DNA from: an uncultured Eubacteriales bacterium
GTDB lineage: Bacteria; Bacillota; Clostridia; Tissierellales; Peptoniphilaceae
Direction of reading: 5' to 3'
NCBI GenBank assembly: GCA_900539225.1
Contig: UQBO01000001.1
Location: 1 to 64,000 of the forward strand
Length of the DNA: 64,000 nucleotides
Below the pieces are notes generated by a model. The model saw nothing but the letters and a program-made list of their open reading frames with translations, ran no database searches and was not told where the DNA came from. Shown in pieces: positions 1 through 9,407 of this stretch (position 1 is the stretch's first letter; each line of letters opens with the position of its first letter). Position numbers and translations under genes: made by a program.

Positions 1-1553
1 TTTATATAGTATTCTCAGTTTTGACCTTGATAGCAATGTATATTTTGCTTTCTATTGAATACGATAAATTATATAGTACAACATATCAAGAAAGTGCGGA
101 CTTAAGAATAAGGACAGCAGAGAATTTATCAAAACTACCTCTATCATATTTTTCTAAACATGATATTTCAGACCTAGCACAAACAATCATGTCTGATATT
201 GAAGGTATAGAACATGCAATGAGCCATTCAATACCAAAAGTGGGCGGCATGGCACTCTTCTTCCCAGTAATATCCATTATGATGCTAGTGAGCAATGTCA
301 AGATGGGCTTAGCTGTAATTATTCCATCACTTTTAAGCTTTATATTTATACCGTTATCTAAAAAACATTCAGTTAAGGGAGAGAAAGAATATTATAAGGT
401 CTTAAGAGAAAATTCAGAAAGCTTTCAAGAAAATATCGAGATGCAAATGGAGATTAAAGCCTATGGTTTATCAGTGGAAATGAAAGATAAGCTATATGAA
501 AAAATGGATAAAAGTGAAAAAGTGCACTTAAAGACGGAGATGGGACTTATTTTAACTATGTCACTTTCATCAATTTTTAGCTTTATATCCCTTGCTGTCG
601 TAATATTTGTTGGCGTAAATCTAATTATTAGTAAAGAGATAAGTGCTCTATACCTAGTAGGATATTTGCTAGCGGCGATAAAGCTAAAAGACTCTCTAGA
701 TGCATCTAAAGAGGGCATGATGGAGATATTTTATTTATCGCCAAAAATTGAAAGACTAAAAGAAATTCAAAATCAAAATTTACAGGAAGGCGAAGACTAT
801 AATTTGAAAAAATTTGATATTGATCTAAAAGATGTTGAATTTGCTTATAAGAAAGACGCAAAAGTTTTAAATGGTGTAAGCTTTAAAGCTAAGCAGGGAG
901 AGGTTACTGCTTTGGTAGGAGCGAGCGGCTGTGGCAAAACAACTATTTTGAAACTTATATCAAGACTTTATGATTATGACGAGGGACAAATCTTAATCGA
1001 TGGCAAAGATATAAAAGAAATATCAACAGAATCTCTTTTTGACAAGGTCTCAATAGTTTTCCAAGATGTAGTTCTCTTTAATCAAAGCGTTATGGAAAAT
1101 ATTAGAATTGGTAAACAAGATGCAAGTGACGAAGAAGTTAAAAGAGCAGCAAAACTTGCAAACTGCACAGATTTTATAGAAAAAATGGATAAAGGCTTCG
1201 ATACAGTTATTGGCGAGAACGGTGCTGAGCTATCAGGCGGGGAAAGACAGAGGTTATCAATAGCCAGAGCCTTCTTAAAAGATGCACCAATACTAATATT
1301 AGATGAGATAGCAGCAAGCCTTGATGTTGACAACGAGAAAAAGATTCAAGAGTCTTTAAACAATTTAATTAAAGATAAAACAGTTATTATTATTTCACAT
1401 AGAATGAAATCCATAGAAAATGCAGATAAGATAGTAGTTCTTGAAAACGGAAAAGTGGAAAGCGAAGGTAAGCATGAAGAGCTTTTACAAAAATCAAAAG
1501 TTTACAAGAATTTAATAGAAAAAACAAAAATGGCAGAAGAATTTATTTATTAG
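1..1553 (+). CDS. ABC half-transporter, permease fused to ATPase (5' end cut off by window)
   Basis: The reading frame is open to the left edge, so the N-terminus lies outside the window. What remains is the later part of an exporter-fold membrane domain (hydrophobic helices at roughly residues 72-112 and 172-222, counting from position 21) followed by a nucleotide-binding domain. The NBD shows Walker A GASGCGKTT near residue 300, signature LSGGERQR near 403, Walker B ILILDEIAASLD and the switch histidine in IISHRM. It ends 10 bases before an ECF-type transporter module and an AGGAGG site links the two. ABC half-transporters next to this kind of ECF S protein occur in Firmicutes loci thought to move metal-chelate or siderophore-like compounds; that link is inference. 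A partner half-transporter would be expected just upstream. The substrate is unknown. Confidence 0.85.
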   Translation, partial: YIVFSVLTLIAMYILLSIEYDKLYSTTYQESADLRIRTAENLSKLPLSYFSKHDISDLAQTIMSDIEGIEHAMSHSIPKVGGMALFFPVISIMMLVSNVKMGLAVIIPSLLSFIFIPLSKKHSVKGEKEYYKVLRENSESFQENIEMQMEIKAYGLSVEMKDKLYEKMDKSEKVHLKTEMGLILTMSLSSIFSFISLAVVIFVGVNLIISKEISALYLVGYLLAAIKLKDSLDASKEGMMEIFYLSPKIERLKEIQNQNLQEGEDYNLKKFDIDLKDVEFAYKKDAKVLNGVSFKAKQGEVTALVGASGCGKTTILKLISRLYDYDEGQILIDGKDIKEISTESLFDKVSIVFQDVVLFNQSVMENIRIGKQDASDEEVKRAAKLANCTDFIEKMDKGFDTVIGENGAELSGGERQRLSIARAFLKDAPILILDEIAASLDVDNEKKIQESLNNLIKDKTVIIISHRMKSIENADKIVVLENGKVESEGKHEELLQKSKVYKNLIEKTKMAEEFIY

Positions 1554-1563
1554 GAGGACTAAA

Positions 1564-2148
1564 ATGGATAATAAAAAATTAAAAGTAAAAGATTTGGTAA
1601 GCATTGGTGTTTTTGCTGTAATATATTTCGCCTTGATGTTTGGCGTTGGTATGATGGGCATGATTCCAATATTGTTTTTAATATACCCGGCAGTTTTGGC
1701 AGTAGTTGCAGGAACTGTAGTTATGTTATTTATGACTAAGGTTCAAAAACCATGGGCATTATTTATTTTCGGTATGATATCACCGCTTGTGATGTTTGCT
1801 ATGGGACATACTTATGTAGTGCCGGTGATTTCATTGATAGTAATTATAATAGCTGAGTTGATTAGAAAGATTGGCAATTATAATTCCTTTAAATATAACA
1901 TGTTAGCCTATGCAGTATTTAGCACATGGATTTGTAGCTCTTTAATGCAAATGCTTTTAGCAAAAGAAAAATATATGGAAATGTCTATGACAATGATGGG
2001 AAAAGATTATGTTGATGTATTAGAAAAGTTGATAACTTATCCTCACATGGCTTTAGTAGCCTTAGGTGCTTTCCTAGGAGGAATAATTGGAGCATATATA
2101 GGCAAGGCTCTATTGAAGAAACACTTTGAAAAAGCAGGCATTGTATAA
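1564..2148 (+). CDS. ECF transporter substrate-binding (S) component, MptD/Trep_Strep-like
   Basis: A 194-residue integral membrane protein with about six hydrophobic segments (approximately 11-33, 35-57, 60-77, 82-100, 112-130, 160-183) and a basic C-terminus. Size, topology and the flanking genes match the MptD-family (Trep_Strep) putative S components of energy-coupling-factor transporters, which capture a small molecule in the membrane and work with a T subunit and ATPases. The start has an AGGAGG site. Its stop overlaps the start of the T-component gene (TAATG), showing translational coupling. No ligand can be assigned from the sequence, and no vitamin riboswitch was recognised inside the window; the operon's leader is off the edge. 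Confidence 0.75.
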   Translation: MDNKKLKVKDLVSIGVFAVIYFALMFGVGMMGMIPILFLIYPAVLAVVAGTVVMLFMTKVQKPWALFIFGMISPLVMFAMGHTYVVPVISLIVIIIAELIRKIGNYNSFKYNMLAYAVFSTWICSSLMQMLLAKEKYMEMSMTMMGKDYVDVLEKLITYPHMALVALGAFLGGIIGAYIGKALLKKHFEKAGIV

Positions 2149-2843
2149 TGCCTAACTTTTCTTCAAATGCTCCCTTTAATCCCAACCCCATTAGTAAGAT
2201 ATTAGTTGTATTCATCACAGGCTTAACAGTTGTGCATAGCATAAACATTCGTTTTGAGCTAGTGATCTTTTGTCTTATTAGTATTTTATTTTATTTGAAT
2301 GGATATAAAAAAACACTTTTCAAATGGATTGTTTTATGCGGGATACTTTACTCCTTGCCTAATTTTATGGTGTTATCTGAATTAAACCATATAGTTAAGA
2401 TGTTTTTGAGTATACCTATTATAATTAGAATGTTTATTTTACCATTTATGGCAGCAAGCTTCATGATAAAGACCTCTGATGTAGGCGCAATAATTTCGTC
2501 AATGGATAAGCTTAAGATCTCAAAGAATGTATCTATACCTATTGCGGTTATGTTTAGATTCTTCCCATCTTTTAAGGAGGAGAAGAAAAATATAAAAATG
2601 GCTATGAGAGTAAGAGGGATAAATTTTAAAAACCCAATCAAATATCTTGAATATGTTTCAGTGCCACTACTCATTATATCATCTAATATATCAGATGACA
2701 TTGCAAAAGCGGCAGAAACAAAGGCAATAGAAAATCCAATTGCCAAGACCAGATATACTCGTGTAAAGGTACAGTTAGTTGACTTTGTCTATGTTTTAGT
2801 AATTGCTGGACTTATTGTGGGAGGCTTAATATGGCAGAAATAA
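2148..2843 (+). CDS. ECF transporter transmembrane (T) component, CbiQ family
   Basis: A 231-residue membrane protein with hydrophobic helices at the N-terminal half and a final helix near residues 212-228. The cytoplasmic segment around residues 145-160 carries a charged helix with the Arg-Gly pair in AMRVRGINF, which resembles the Ala-Arg-Gly coupling helices that dock onto the ATPases in CbiQ/EcfT proteins. It overlaps the S gene by one base and the ATPase gene by 13 bases, so the three products are probably made together. It should transmit ATP hydrolysis to the S component. The identification rests on this motif plus context. Confidence 0.8.
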   Translation: MPNFSSNAPFNPNPISKILVVFITGLTVVHSINIRFELVIFCLISILFYLNGYKKTLFKWIVLCGILYSLPNFMVLSELNHIVKMFLSIPIIIRMFILPFMAASFMIKTSDVGAIISSMDKLKISKNVSIPIAVMFRFFPSFKEEKKNIKMAMRVRGINFKNPIKYLEYVSVPLLIISSNISDDIAKAAETKAIENPIAKTRYTRVKVQLVDFVYVLVIAGLIVGGLIWQK

Positions 2844-4195
2844 AAAATTTAAGCCTTGATTATGGCAAAGAACATATAATAGATGATATATCACTATCCA
2901 TAGCCGAGGGAGAGTGCGTGCTATTTACAGGAAAAAGTGGAAGTGGTAAGTCATCTTTAATAAACTCTATCAACGGACTAGCTGTAAGGTATGATAACGC
3001 AAAGACAAAGGGCGAAATAATTATTGATGGCAAAAATATAAAAGATTTGGAACTTTATCAAATCTCAATGCTTGTCTCAACTGTTTTTCAAAATCCTAAG
3101 ACATATTTCTTTAATGTTAATACGACATTAGAATTATTATTTTATTTGGAAAATATTGGTCTTGCAAGGGAAGAGATGGACAAGCGTTTAAGTGATATGC
3201 TTGAAATATTTCAGATAAAAAATCTTTTGAACAGAAATATATTTAATCTATCTGGCGGTGAAAAACAAATACTTTGCATTGCCGCTTCTTATATAGCAGG
3301 CACAAAGATAATAGTTATGGATGAGCCATCATCAAATTTGGATATTAAAAGCATAGATGTTTTGACAAAGATGCTCAAAATACTAAAAAATAAGGGCATA
3401 AGCATAATTGTAGCAGAGCATAGAATTTATTATTTGATGGACATGGTTGACCGTGTATTTTTAATGGATAAGGGCAAAATTAAAAAAACTTATACTAGAA
3501 ATGAATTTTTAAAGCTAGACAAAAATGATTTGAACGCTTTAAGCTTAAGAGATAAGGAATTAAGTAAATTAGAAGTTCCGTATTTAAAAGGCGGTGGAGA
3601 GTATCAGATAAAAAATCTTAGCTATAAATTTACTGATGATGAGTGTTTAAGCTTAAAAGATATTTCGTTCAAGCTTGGTAAAATATATGGCATAATAGGT
3701 TCCAATGGACGAGGAAAGTCAACGCTCTTAAGATGTTTAATTGGTCTTGAGAAAAAATCAAAAGAAGAAATTTATTTTAAAGGAGAGAAACTATCTAAAA
3801 AAGAAAGACTCAAAAACTCTTCACTTGTTATGCAAGATGTAAATCATCAATTATTCACAGATGAAGTATTCAAAGAGCTTAGTCTAGGTGTAAAGAATTT
3901 TGACGAGGAAAAGGCAAAAATCATTTTAAAAGATTTAGGCCTGGACGAATTTATTGAAAGACACCCAATGAGTTTATCAGGAGGACAAAAGCAAAGACTT
4001 GCAATCGCATCTGTTATGTGCAAAGACTCAACTTTCGTTTATTATGACGAACCAACTAGTGGCATGGATTATTCCAATATGATAAAAATATCTGAACTGA
4101 TTAAAAAATATAAATCTATGGATAAAATAATTTTTATCGTTTCACATGACATAGAATTTTTAAATGAAGTAGCTGATGAAGTTTATGAATTATAA
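2831..4195 (+). CDS. ECF transporter ATPase with two fused nucleotide-binding domains
   Basis: 454 residues holding two complete ABC ATPase domains in tandem. Domain 1 has Walker A GKSGSGKSS (34-42), signature LSGGEKQ near 141 and Walker B IIVMDEPSSNLD. Domain 2 has Walker A GSNGRGKST near 290, signature LSGGQKQR near 382 and Walker B VYYDEPTSGMD. Each ends with a switch histidine (VAEHR and VSHD). Many ECF systems use two separate genes (EcfA1 and EcfA2); here both are fused, as in the YkoD-like group. It closes the S-T-A operon and is followed by a rho-independent terminator, so this ATPase is probably dedicated to its own S component rather than shared. Confidence 0.9.
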   Translation: MAEIKNLSLDYGKEHIIDDISLSIAEGECVLFTGKSGSGKSSLINSINGLAVRYDNAKTKGEIIIDGKNIKDLELYQISMLVSTVFQNPKTYFFNVNTTLELLFYLENIGLAREEMDKRLSDMLEIFQIKNLLNRNIFNLSGGEKQILCIAASYIAGTKIIVMDEPSSNLDIKSIDVLTKMLKILKNKGISIIVAEHRIYYLMDMVDRVFLMDKGKIKKTYTRNEFLKLDKNDLNALSLRDKELSKLEVPYLKGGGEYQIKNLSYKFTDDECLSLKDISFKLGKIYGIIGSNGRGKSTLLRCLIGLEKKSKEEIYFKGEKLSKKERLKNSSLVMQDVNHQLFTDEVFKELSLGVKNFDEEKAKIILKDLGLDEFIERHPMSLSGGQKQRLAIASVMCKDSTFVYYDEPTSGMDYSNMIKISELIKKYKSMDKIIFIVSHDIEFLNEVADEVYEL

Positions 4196-4235
4196 AAAAA
4201 GTTTAGAAAAAATTTAACACAGCAACATTTTCGAG

Positions 4236-4269
4236 AAGGGTCTAGTTATATCTAGGCCTTTTCTTTTTA
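4236..4269 (+). terminator. Rho-independent terminator after the ECF operon
   Basis: A 10-bp stem (AAGGGTCTAG with CTAGGCCTTT, two G-U pairs) with a 6-base loop, followed by TCTTTTTAT. It lies 40 bases past the ATPase stop codon. Confidence 0.8.
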
Positions 4270-4367
4270 TCATAGAATTGAGTATTTATTTATCATAGAC
4301 TAATATAGTCAAAACTTTAAGATTTTGTATATTACTTTTTTATATAGGTTTACTTTATAAAAAATGC

Positions 4368-4396
4368 TTTTAATATTAAGCAATTTATGATATAAT
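4368..4396 (+). promoter_or_regulatory. Predicted extended -10 promoter for recJ
   Basis: TGATATAAT at 4388-4396 is an extended -10 (TGn plus TATAAT). The -35 region 17 bases upstream (TTTTAA) is poor, as is common for extended -10 promoters. It lies about 30 bases before the recJ start and downstream of the ECF terminator. Confidence 0.55.
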
Positions 4397-4424
4397 AATT
4401 AAATATAGATAATGGGGTTATTGT

Positions 4425-6176
4425 ATGCAAAAATGGTTTTTGAAAAACAGAAATGCTGAAAATTATTCGGCGGTTAAGAGCATAGTAAAGGATGATCTAC
4501 TAGCAAAAGTTCTTTGCAATAGAGGCGTTGTCGATGCTGATGAAGTCATTGATTACTTAAATGATGATTACACAAAGATTTACAGGACTGATGGCCTTCC
4601 AGATATGGAAGTGGCGCGCGAAATTATTAAGGACGCTATAGAAAATCACAAGAAGATCAGAGTCGTTGGTGACTATGACTCGGACGGCATCATGTCTACT
4701 ACGCTTTTACTTAGAAGCCTTAAGTCTTTCGGGGCAGAGGCTAGTTTTGAAGTGCCTGATAGAAAGGCGGATGGCTACGGCATCAATAAGCGTATAGTTG
4801 ATGGCTGCATTAAAGATGATGTAGCAGTCATAATCACTTGTGACAATGGCGTATCAGCCTTTGAAGCAGTGAAATATGCTAAGGATAATGGCATAAATGT
4901 CATTGTTACTGACCACCATTTACCTAAAATTGAAGATGGCAAAGAGATTTCTGTTGAGGCAGATGCAATAATTGATCCAAAAGTTGAAAAGTCATCCTAT
5001 CCATTTAAGGAGATATGCGGAGCCTTTGTTGCTTTTAAATTAATTACATATATTAGTAAGGATTACGACTTTAATCCTGATTTAATTGATGAAATTATTC
5101 AGTATGCAGCTTTTGCAAGTGTCACCGACATCATGCCGCTGCTTGACGAAAACCGTGACCTTGTAAAAAGAGGCCTAGAGCTAATGAACTCAAGACCAGC
5201 CAAGGTTTTCTATCACTTGAAGAACGAATTAAAAGTTGATAAAGAGATAAATGTATTTCATATTGGCTTCATCTTGGGACCATCAGTCAACGCAATAGGC
5301 AGGCTAAGTAATGCAAATCATGCAATTGCGGCCTTTGAGTCTTGTGATGACGATAGTATAATTGACATTTGCAAGGAATTATATGCGCTTAATCAAGAGA
5401 GAAAGGATTTGACAGAGCTTGGCTACGATGTGGCAGTAAAAGAGATAGAAGCGGATGAGGCTTTTGAGGACAAGGACATAATCATAGTTAAATCCAAAGA
5501 TATAGAAAGAAGCGTCGCGGGTATCGTCGCTGGAAGGCTTAAGGAAAGGTATTACAAACCAGCCATAGCCTTATATGAAGAAGATGGCGTTCTATATGGT
5601 TCGGCAAGATCTATTGAGGAATACAATATATTTGATGAGCTAAACAAGGCTAAGGAGCTTTTAAATAGCTTTGGCGGACATAAACTGGCGGCGGGCTTAG
5701 AGCTTAAGCTTGATAATTATGACGATTTTGTCAGATTTTTAAATGAAAATTCGACTCTGACAGATGAAGATAAGATAGAAAAGATTTATATCGATGCCTT
5801 TTATCCAATTGATTTTCAAAAATTTTCGACTTATGACACAATTGAAAAGTTAAAACCATTTGGAGAGAAGAACCCTGCTGTACTATTTGCAGATAAAGAC
5901 CTTGTTTTAAAGGATATAAGCGTTTTTGGACAGAATCGCAGCGTGATAAAGCTAAAATTCAGAACTAAGCTTGATAATATAATGATGGCTATACTATTCT
6001 ACAAGGAAGATGAATTTAAAAAATACTATGAAGATCAGTTTAATTCTGATATATACAGGGATTTAGCAAGTGGCAAGGAGATAATTATGGACATTTGCTA
6101 CAATCTTAGGATTAATGAGTACATGAACAATAAAAATCTTGAAATAAATATTAAGCACTTTAGATTTAGGAGGTGA
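4425..6176 (+). CDS. recJ: Single-stranded-DNA-specific exonuclease RecJ
   Basis: 583 residues. The DHH phosphoesterase domain shows the metal-binding motifs DYDSDG (83-88) and DHH (163-165). The DHHA1 domain shows GGHKLAAG near 417-424, and an OB-like C-terminal part follows. RecJ degrades single-stranded DNA 5' to 3' in recombination and mismatch repair. The length is near that of Firmicutes RecJ proteins without the long C-terminal extension. The ribosome binding site (GGGG about 8 bases upstream) is weaker than those of its neighbours. The gene starts the recJ-rel-dtd run and ends in TGA four bases before rel, whose AGGAGG site sits over the recJ stop. Confidence 0.96.
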   Translation: MQKWFLKNRNAENYSAVKSIVKDDLLAKVLCNRGVVDADEVIDYLNDDYTKIYRTDGLPDMEVAREIIKDAIENHKKIRVVGDYDSDGIMSTTLLLRSLKSFGAEASFEVPDRKADGYGINKRIVDGCIKDDVAVIITCDNGVSAFEAVKYAKDNGINVIVTDHHLPKIEDGKEISVEADAIIDPKVEKSSYPFKEICGAFVAFKLITYISKDYDFNPDLIDEIIQYAAFASVTDIMPLLDENRDLVKRGLELMNSRPAKVFYHLKNELKVDKEINVFHIGFILGPSVNAIGRLSNANHAIAAFESCDDDSIIDICKELYALNQERKDLTELGYDVAVKEIEADEAFEDKDIIIVKSKDIERSVAGIVAGRLKERYYKPAIALYEEDGVLYGSARSIEEYNIFDELNKAKELLNSFGGHKLAAGLELKLDNYDDFVRFLNENSTLTDEDKIEKIYIDAFYPIDFQKFSTYDTIEKLKPFGEKNPAVLFADKDLVLKDISVFGQNRSVIKLKFRTKLDNIMMAILFYKEDEFKKYYEDQFNSDIYRDLASGKEIIMDICYNLRINEYMNNKNLEINIKHFRFRR

Positions 6177-6180
6177 GCTT

Positions 6181-8325
6181 ATGATAGAAGATTTAATTAA
6201 AATCATTGAAAAATACATGACCGAAGAGGAAGTTGCCTTTGTTATGAAGGCTTATGAATATGCTAAAATGATGCATAAGGATCAAAAGAGAAAGTCCGGC
6301 GAGCCTTATATAATTCACCCTGTCAATGTCGCTATCATACTCGCTGACCTAGATATGGACGTCGAGACCATCATAGCTGCGCTTCTTCATGACGTGGTTG
6401 AGGATACACCTGCGACTTATGATGATGTAAAGAACATGTTCTCAGAGGACATCGCAAATATTGTCGATGGCGTAACAAAGTTAAATAAATTAAATTACAA
6501 GAGCTCTGAAGATTTTCAAGCGGAAAACCTTAGAAAGATGATTCTTGCTATGAATAACGACATCAGAGTCATCATTGTAAAACTTGCAGATAGGCTACAT
6601 AATCTTCGTACGCTTGAGTATATGAACGAAGAAAAGCAAAAGCAAAAGGCTAAGGAAACTATAGAGATATATGCGCCACTTGCTGGTAGGCTCGGAATTT
6701 TCAAGATTAAGTGGGAGCTTGAAGATTTATCTTTAAGATATCTTGATCCAGAAGGCTACTACGATTTGGTTGAGAAAATTAATAAAAAGAGAAGCGAACG
6801 CGAGAAAGAGATTAATGAGATTATAAAGGCTATATCAACTGAGCTTGATAAGCAAGAGCTTCACTACGACATAAGCGGTAGACCGAAGAATTTCTACAGC
6901 ATATACAAGAAGATGAATGGCAAGAACAAGAGCTTTGAGAGCATATATGATTTAATTGCCGTGAGGATACTTGTTGACACGGTTAAGGACTGCTACGCTG
7001 TTTTAGGTATAGTGCACTCCATGTGGAAGCCGCTTCCAGGCAGATTCAAAGACTACATCGCTATGCCTAAGCCAAACATGTATCAATCATTGCACACAAC
7101 TGTTATTTCTGACACTGGCGAGATATTTGAGATACAGATCAGGACTTACGAAATGCATGAAGTAGCCGAATACGGTATCGCTGCGCATTGGAAATATAAG
7201 GGTGGCAAGGCTCAAGGCAAGGACGTTGATAACAAGCTTGACTGGTTAAGACAATTACTTGAGTGGCAAAAAGACTTAAAAGATCCAAAAGAGTTTATTG
7301 ATACGTTAAAGATAGACTTTTTCGATGACGAGGTTTTTGTTTTCACGCCTAATGGTGATGTTGTCGATCTTCCAGAAGGTTCGACTCCGGTTGACTTTGC
7401 CTATAGAGTACACACAGGCGTTGGTAACACTTGTGTTGGAGCCAAAGTTGACTCAAGGATAGTCCCACTAAACTATAAACTTAAAAATGGTAATATAGTT
7501 GAGATTATCACGCAAAAGTCAGCTTCTGGTCCAAGTAGAGACTGGCTAAAATTTGTAAAGAGCCCAAGAGCTAAACAAAAGATTAAACAATGGTTCAAGT
7601 CTAAAGAAAAAGACATCAGCATAGAGAAGGGCAAGGAGCTATTTGAGAGAGAAGCGAAAAAGCTTGGCCTTGATACAAATATTCTCGATAATGAAAAGAT
7701 TTATAATAAATTAGCAAAAGAGCTTTCACTTAACTCTATTAGTGATTTGTTTGCATCCATTGGCTATGGCAATTTTAAAGAAAAACTAGTTATTAATAAG
7801 ATTTTAAATATTAAAAATGCTATAGAAAATATTGGTCTTACAAAGAACGAGGACGACTACCTAAAGAGCTCTTCATCGAAGAAAGATGCTACAGGCGTTA
7901 AAATCGATGGTCTTGAAGGCATGAAGATAAAGTTTGCCAAGTGCTGTAACCCAGTGCCTGGCGATGAAATCATTGGTTTTGTTACTAGAGGCTATGGCGT
8001 TTCTATACACAGGAAGGACTGCACAAACATTGCCAATTTCTTAGATTCAGACAGATGCCTTGAGGCAGAATGGGATGCAGCATCGAGTGAAAAGTTCCTT
8101 GCAAACGTTACAATCAGAGCGGTTGACAGGACAGGAATACTTTTAGAGATAACTGCTATGGCGAAAGAAGCAAATGTTGGTATACAATCACTTAGTGCAA
8201 AGAGCAATACCATTAGCGATATATTTATATATTTGACATTTGAAGTAGTGGGAAAGGATGAGCTTGACAAGATGATACAAAAGCTTAAGACTATAAACGG
8301 CGTTTTAGATGTGTACAGGTCATAG
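6181..8325 (+). CDS. rel: Bifunctional (p)ppGpp synthetase/hydrolase
   Basis: 714 residues with the full long-RSH layout. The HD hydrolase domain has HDVVEDT (70-76); the synthetase domain has the conserved RFKDYIAMPKPN near 289-300; the TGS domain starts near 382; a Cys-rich zinc-finger segment has CC near 586; and a C-terminal ACT domain starts near 642. It makes and degrades the stringent-response alarmone in response to uncharged tRNA on the ribosome. Because both HD and synthetase motifs look intact, it should be bifunctional, as expected of the single long RSH of Firmicutes. The AGGAGGTGAG site is strong. dtd follows after two bases, the usual order in Firmicutes. Confidence 0.97.
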   Translation: MIEDLIKIIEKYMTEEEVAFVMKAYEYAKMMHKDQKRKSGEPYIIHPVNVAIILADLDMDVETIIAALLHDVVEDTPATYDDVKNMFSEDIANIVDGVTKLNKLNYKSSEDFQAENLRKMILAMNNDIRVIIVKLADRLHNLRTLEYMNEEKQKQKAKETIEIYAPLAGRLGIFKIKWELEDLSLRYLDPEGYYDLVEKINKKRSEREKEINEIIKAISTELDKQELHYDISGRPKNFYSIYKKMNGKNKSFESIYDLIAVRILVDTVKDCYAVLGIVHSMWKPLPGRFKDYIAMPKPNMYQSLHTTVISDTGEIFEIQIRTYEMHEVAEYGIAAHWKYKGGKAQGKDVDNKLDWLRQLLEWQKDLKDPKEFIDTLKIDFFDDEVFVFTPNGDVVDLPEGSTPVDFAYRVHTGVGNTCVGAKVDSRIVPLNYKLKNGNIVEIITQKSASGPSRDWLKFVKSPRAKQKIKQWFKSKEKDISIEKGKELFEREAKKLGLDTNILDNEKIYNKLAKELSLNSISDLFASIGYGNFKEKLVINKILNIKNAIENIGLTKNEDDYLKSSSSKKDATGVKIDGLEGMKIKFAKCCNPVPGDEIIGFVTRGYGVSIHRKDCTNIANFLDSDRCLEAEWDAASSEKFLANVTIRAVDRTGILLEITAMAKEANVGIQSLSAKSNTISDIFIYLTFEVVGKDELDKMIQKLKTINGVLDVYRS

Positions 8326-8327
8326 AT

Positions 8328-8777
8328 ATGAGAGCAGTTGTACAAAGAGTAGAAGAAACTCGTTTAGAAGTTGATGAAAAAGTAATTAGCAAGATTAATT
8401 GCGGTCTTTTGGTCTATATCGCTGTTGAAGATGACGATACAGAGGCAGATCTTGATTATATCTTCAAAAAAGTGACTAATCTAAGGATATTTTCTGACGA
8501 AGATGACAAGATGAATCTATCTGTTCAAGACATAGGTGGCGAGATACTACTTGTTTCGCAGTTCACTTTATATGGTGACGCGAGAAAGGGCAACAGACCA
8601 AACTTTATGAAGAGCGCCAAGGCTGAAAAGGCTGAGAGCTATTACGAAATATTTAAAGAAAAATTAAAGATGAGTGGAATAAAATATCAATCGGGCGTTT
8701 TTGGAGCAGATATGCATATACACGCACATCTATCTGGACCGGTTACTATATTATTAGATTCAAAGAAGGGGTTTTAG
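8328..8777 (+). CDS. dtd: D-aminoacyl-tRNA deacylase
   Basis: 149 residues, the normal length. It contains SQFTLYGD (residues near 77-84) and the Gly-Pro motif GPVT near 137, the two signatures of the DTD active site that reject L-aminoacyl-tRNA. The enzyme frees tRNA from wrongly attached D-amino acids and glycine. It sits directly between rel and the hydrolase gene with almost no spacing, so it is part of the same transcript. No separate promoter was seen. Confidence 0.96.
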   Translation: MRAVVQRVEETRLEVDEKVISKINCGLLVYIAVEDDDTEADLDYIFKKVTNLRIFSDEDDKMNLSVQDIGGEILLVSQFTLYGDARKGNRPNFMKSAKAEKAESYYEIFKEKLKMSGIKYQSGVFGADMHIHAHLSGPVTILLDSKKGF

Positions 8778-9407
8778 ATGAATATTTTTAAGAAAAATGT
8801 TGGGGTTTATGGATCAAATTCATATATCATCAGTAATGATGCTGGCGACGCCATAATCATAGACGTTGGCGGCAGTGCAGATGATTTATACGCTTACATC
8901 AAAGAGCATGGCTTAAATCTAAAGGCAATACTTTTGACACATGGTCACTTTGATCACGTTTTGGGCGTAAATGCTTTAAGAGAGTTGACAGGAGCACCAT
9001 CTTATATATCTAAAGATGATTTAGAGATGACGCAAAAAACTGATTTTATGCTAAATGACAAGATGAGGAATTATATCGACGAGCCCATCAATATAGATAA
9101 CACAATTGATGAAGAAGGCAGTTTGAAATTTGGAGATATCGAAGTTAATGTGATTAAGACACCTGGTCACACAAAGGGCGGCCTGACATATCAAATTGAG
9201 GACGGCTTATTTGTTGGCGACACAATATTTTTCCACTCTGTTGGTAGAAGCGACCTTTATGGTGGAAATGAAGCTGAACTAATTGACTCTGTTAATAGAG
9301 TTTTGTCTTTAGAAGGTAATTACACAATATATCCAGGTCACAGCATGAACACATCATCTGATGAAGAAAGGGCAAATAATCCTTACGTAAATGCTAAGAG
9401 AAGCTAG
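8778..9407 (+). CDS. Metallo-beta-lactamase-fold hydrolase (glyoxalase II-like)
   Basis: 209 residues. The zinc-binding HxHxDH motif is THGHFDH near 54-60, the third metal-binding His follows in PGHTKG near 130, and the last is PGH near 193. The fold and length match the small YcbL/GloB-like group. Proteins of this group are encoded between dtd and hemZ in many Clostridia. The physiological substrate is not settled; thioester hydrolysis such as hydroxyacylglutathione-like substrates is a family-level guess. It begins on the base after the dtd stop codon and its 3' end overlaps the hemZ-like gene by 17 bases. Confidence 0.88.
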   Translation: MNIFKKNVGVYGSNSYIISNDAGDAIIIDVGGSADDLYAYIKEHGLNLKAILLTHGHFDHVLGVNALRELTGAPSYISKDDLEMTQKTDFMLNDKMRNYIDEPINIDNTIDEEGSLKFGDIEVNVIKTPGHTKGGLTYQIEDGLFVGDTIFFHSVGRSDLYGGNEAELIDSVNRVLSLEGNYTIYPGHSMNTSSDEERANNPYVNAKRS

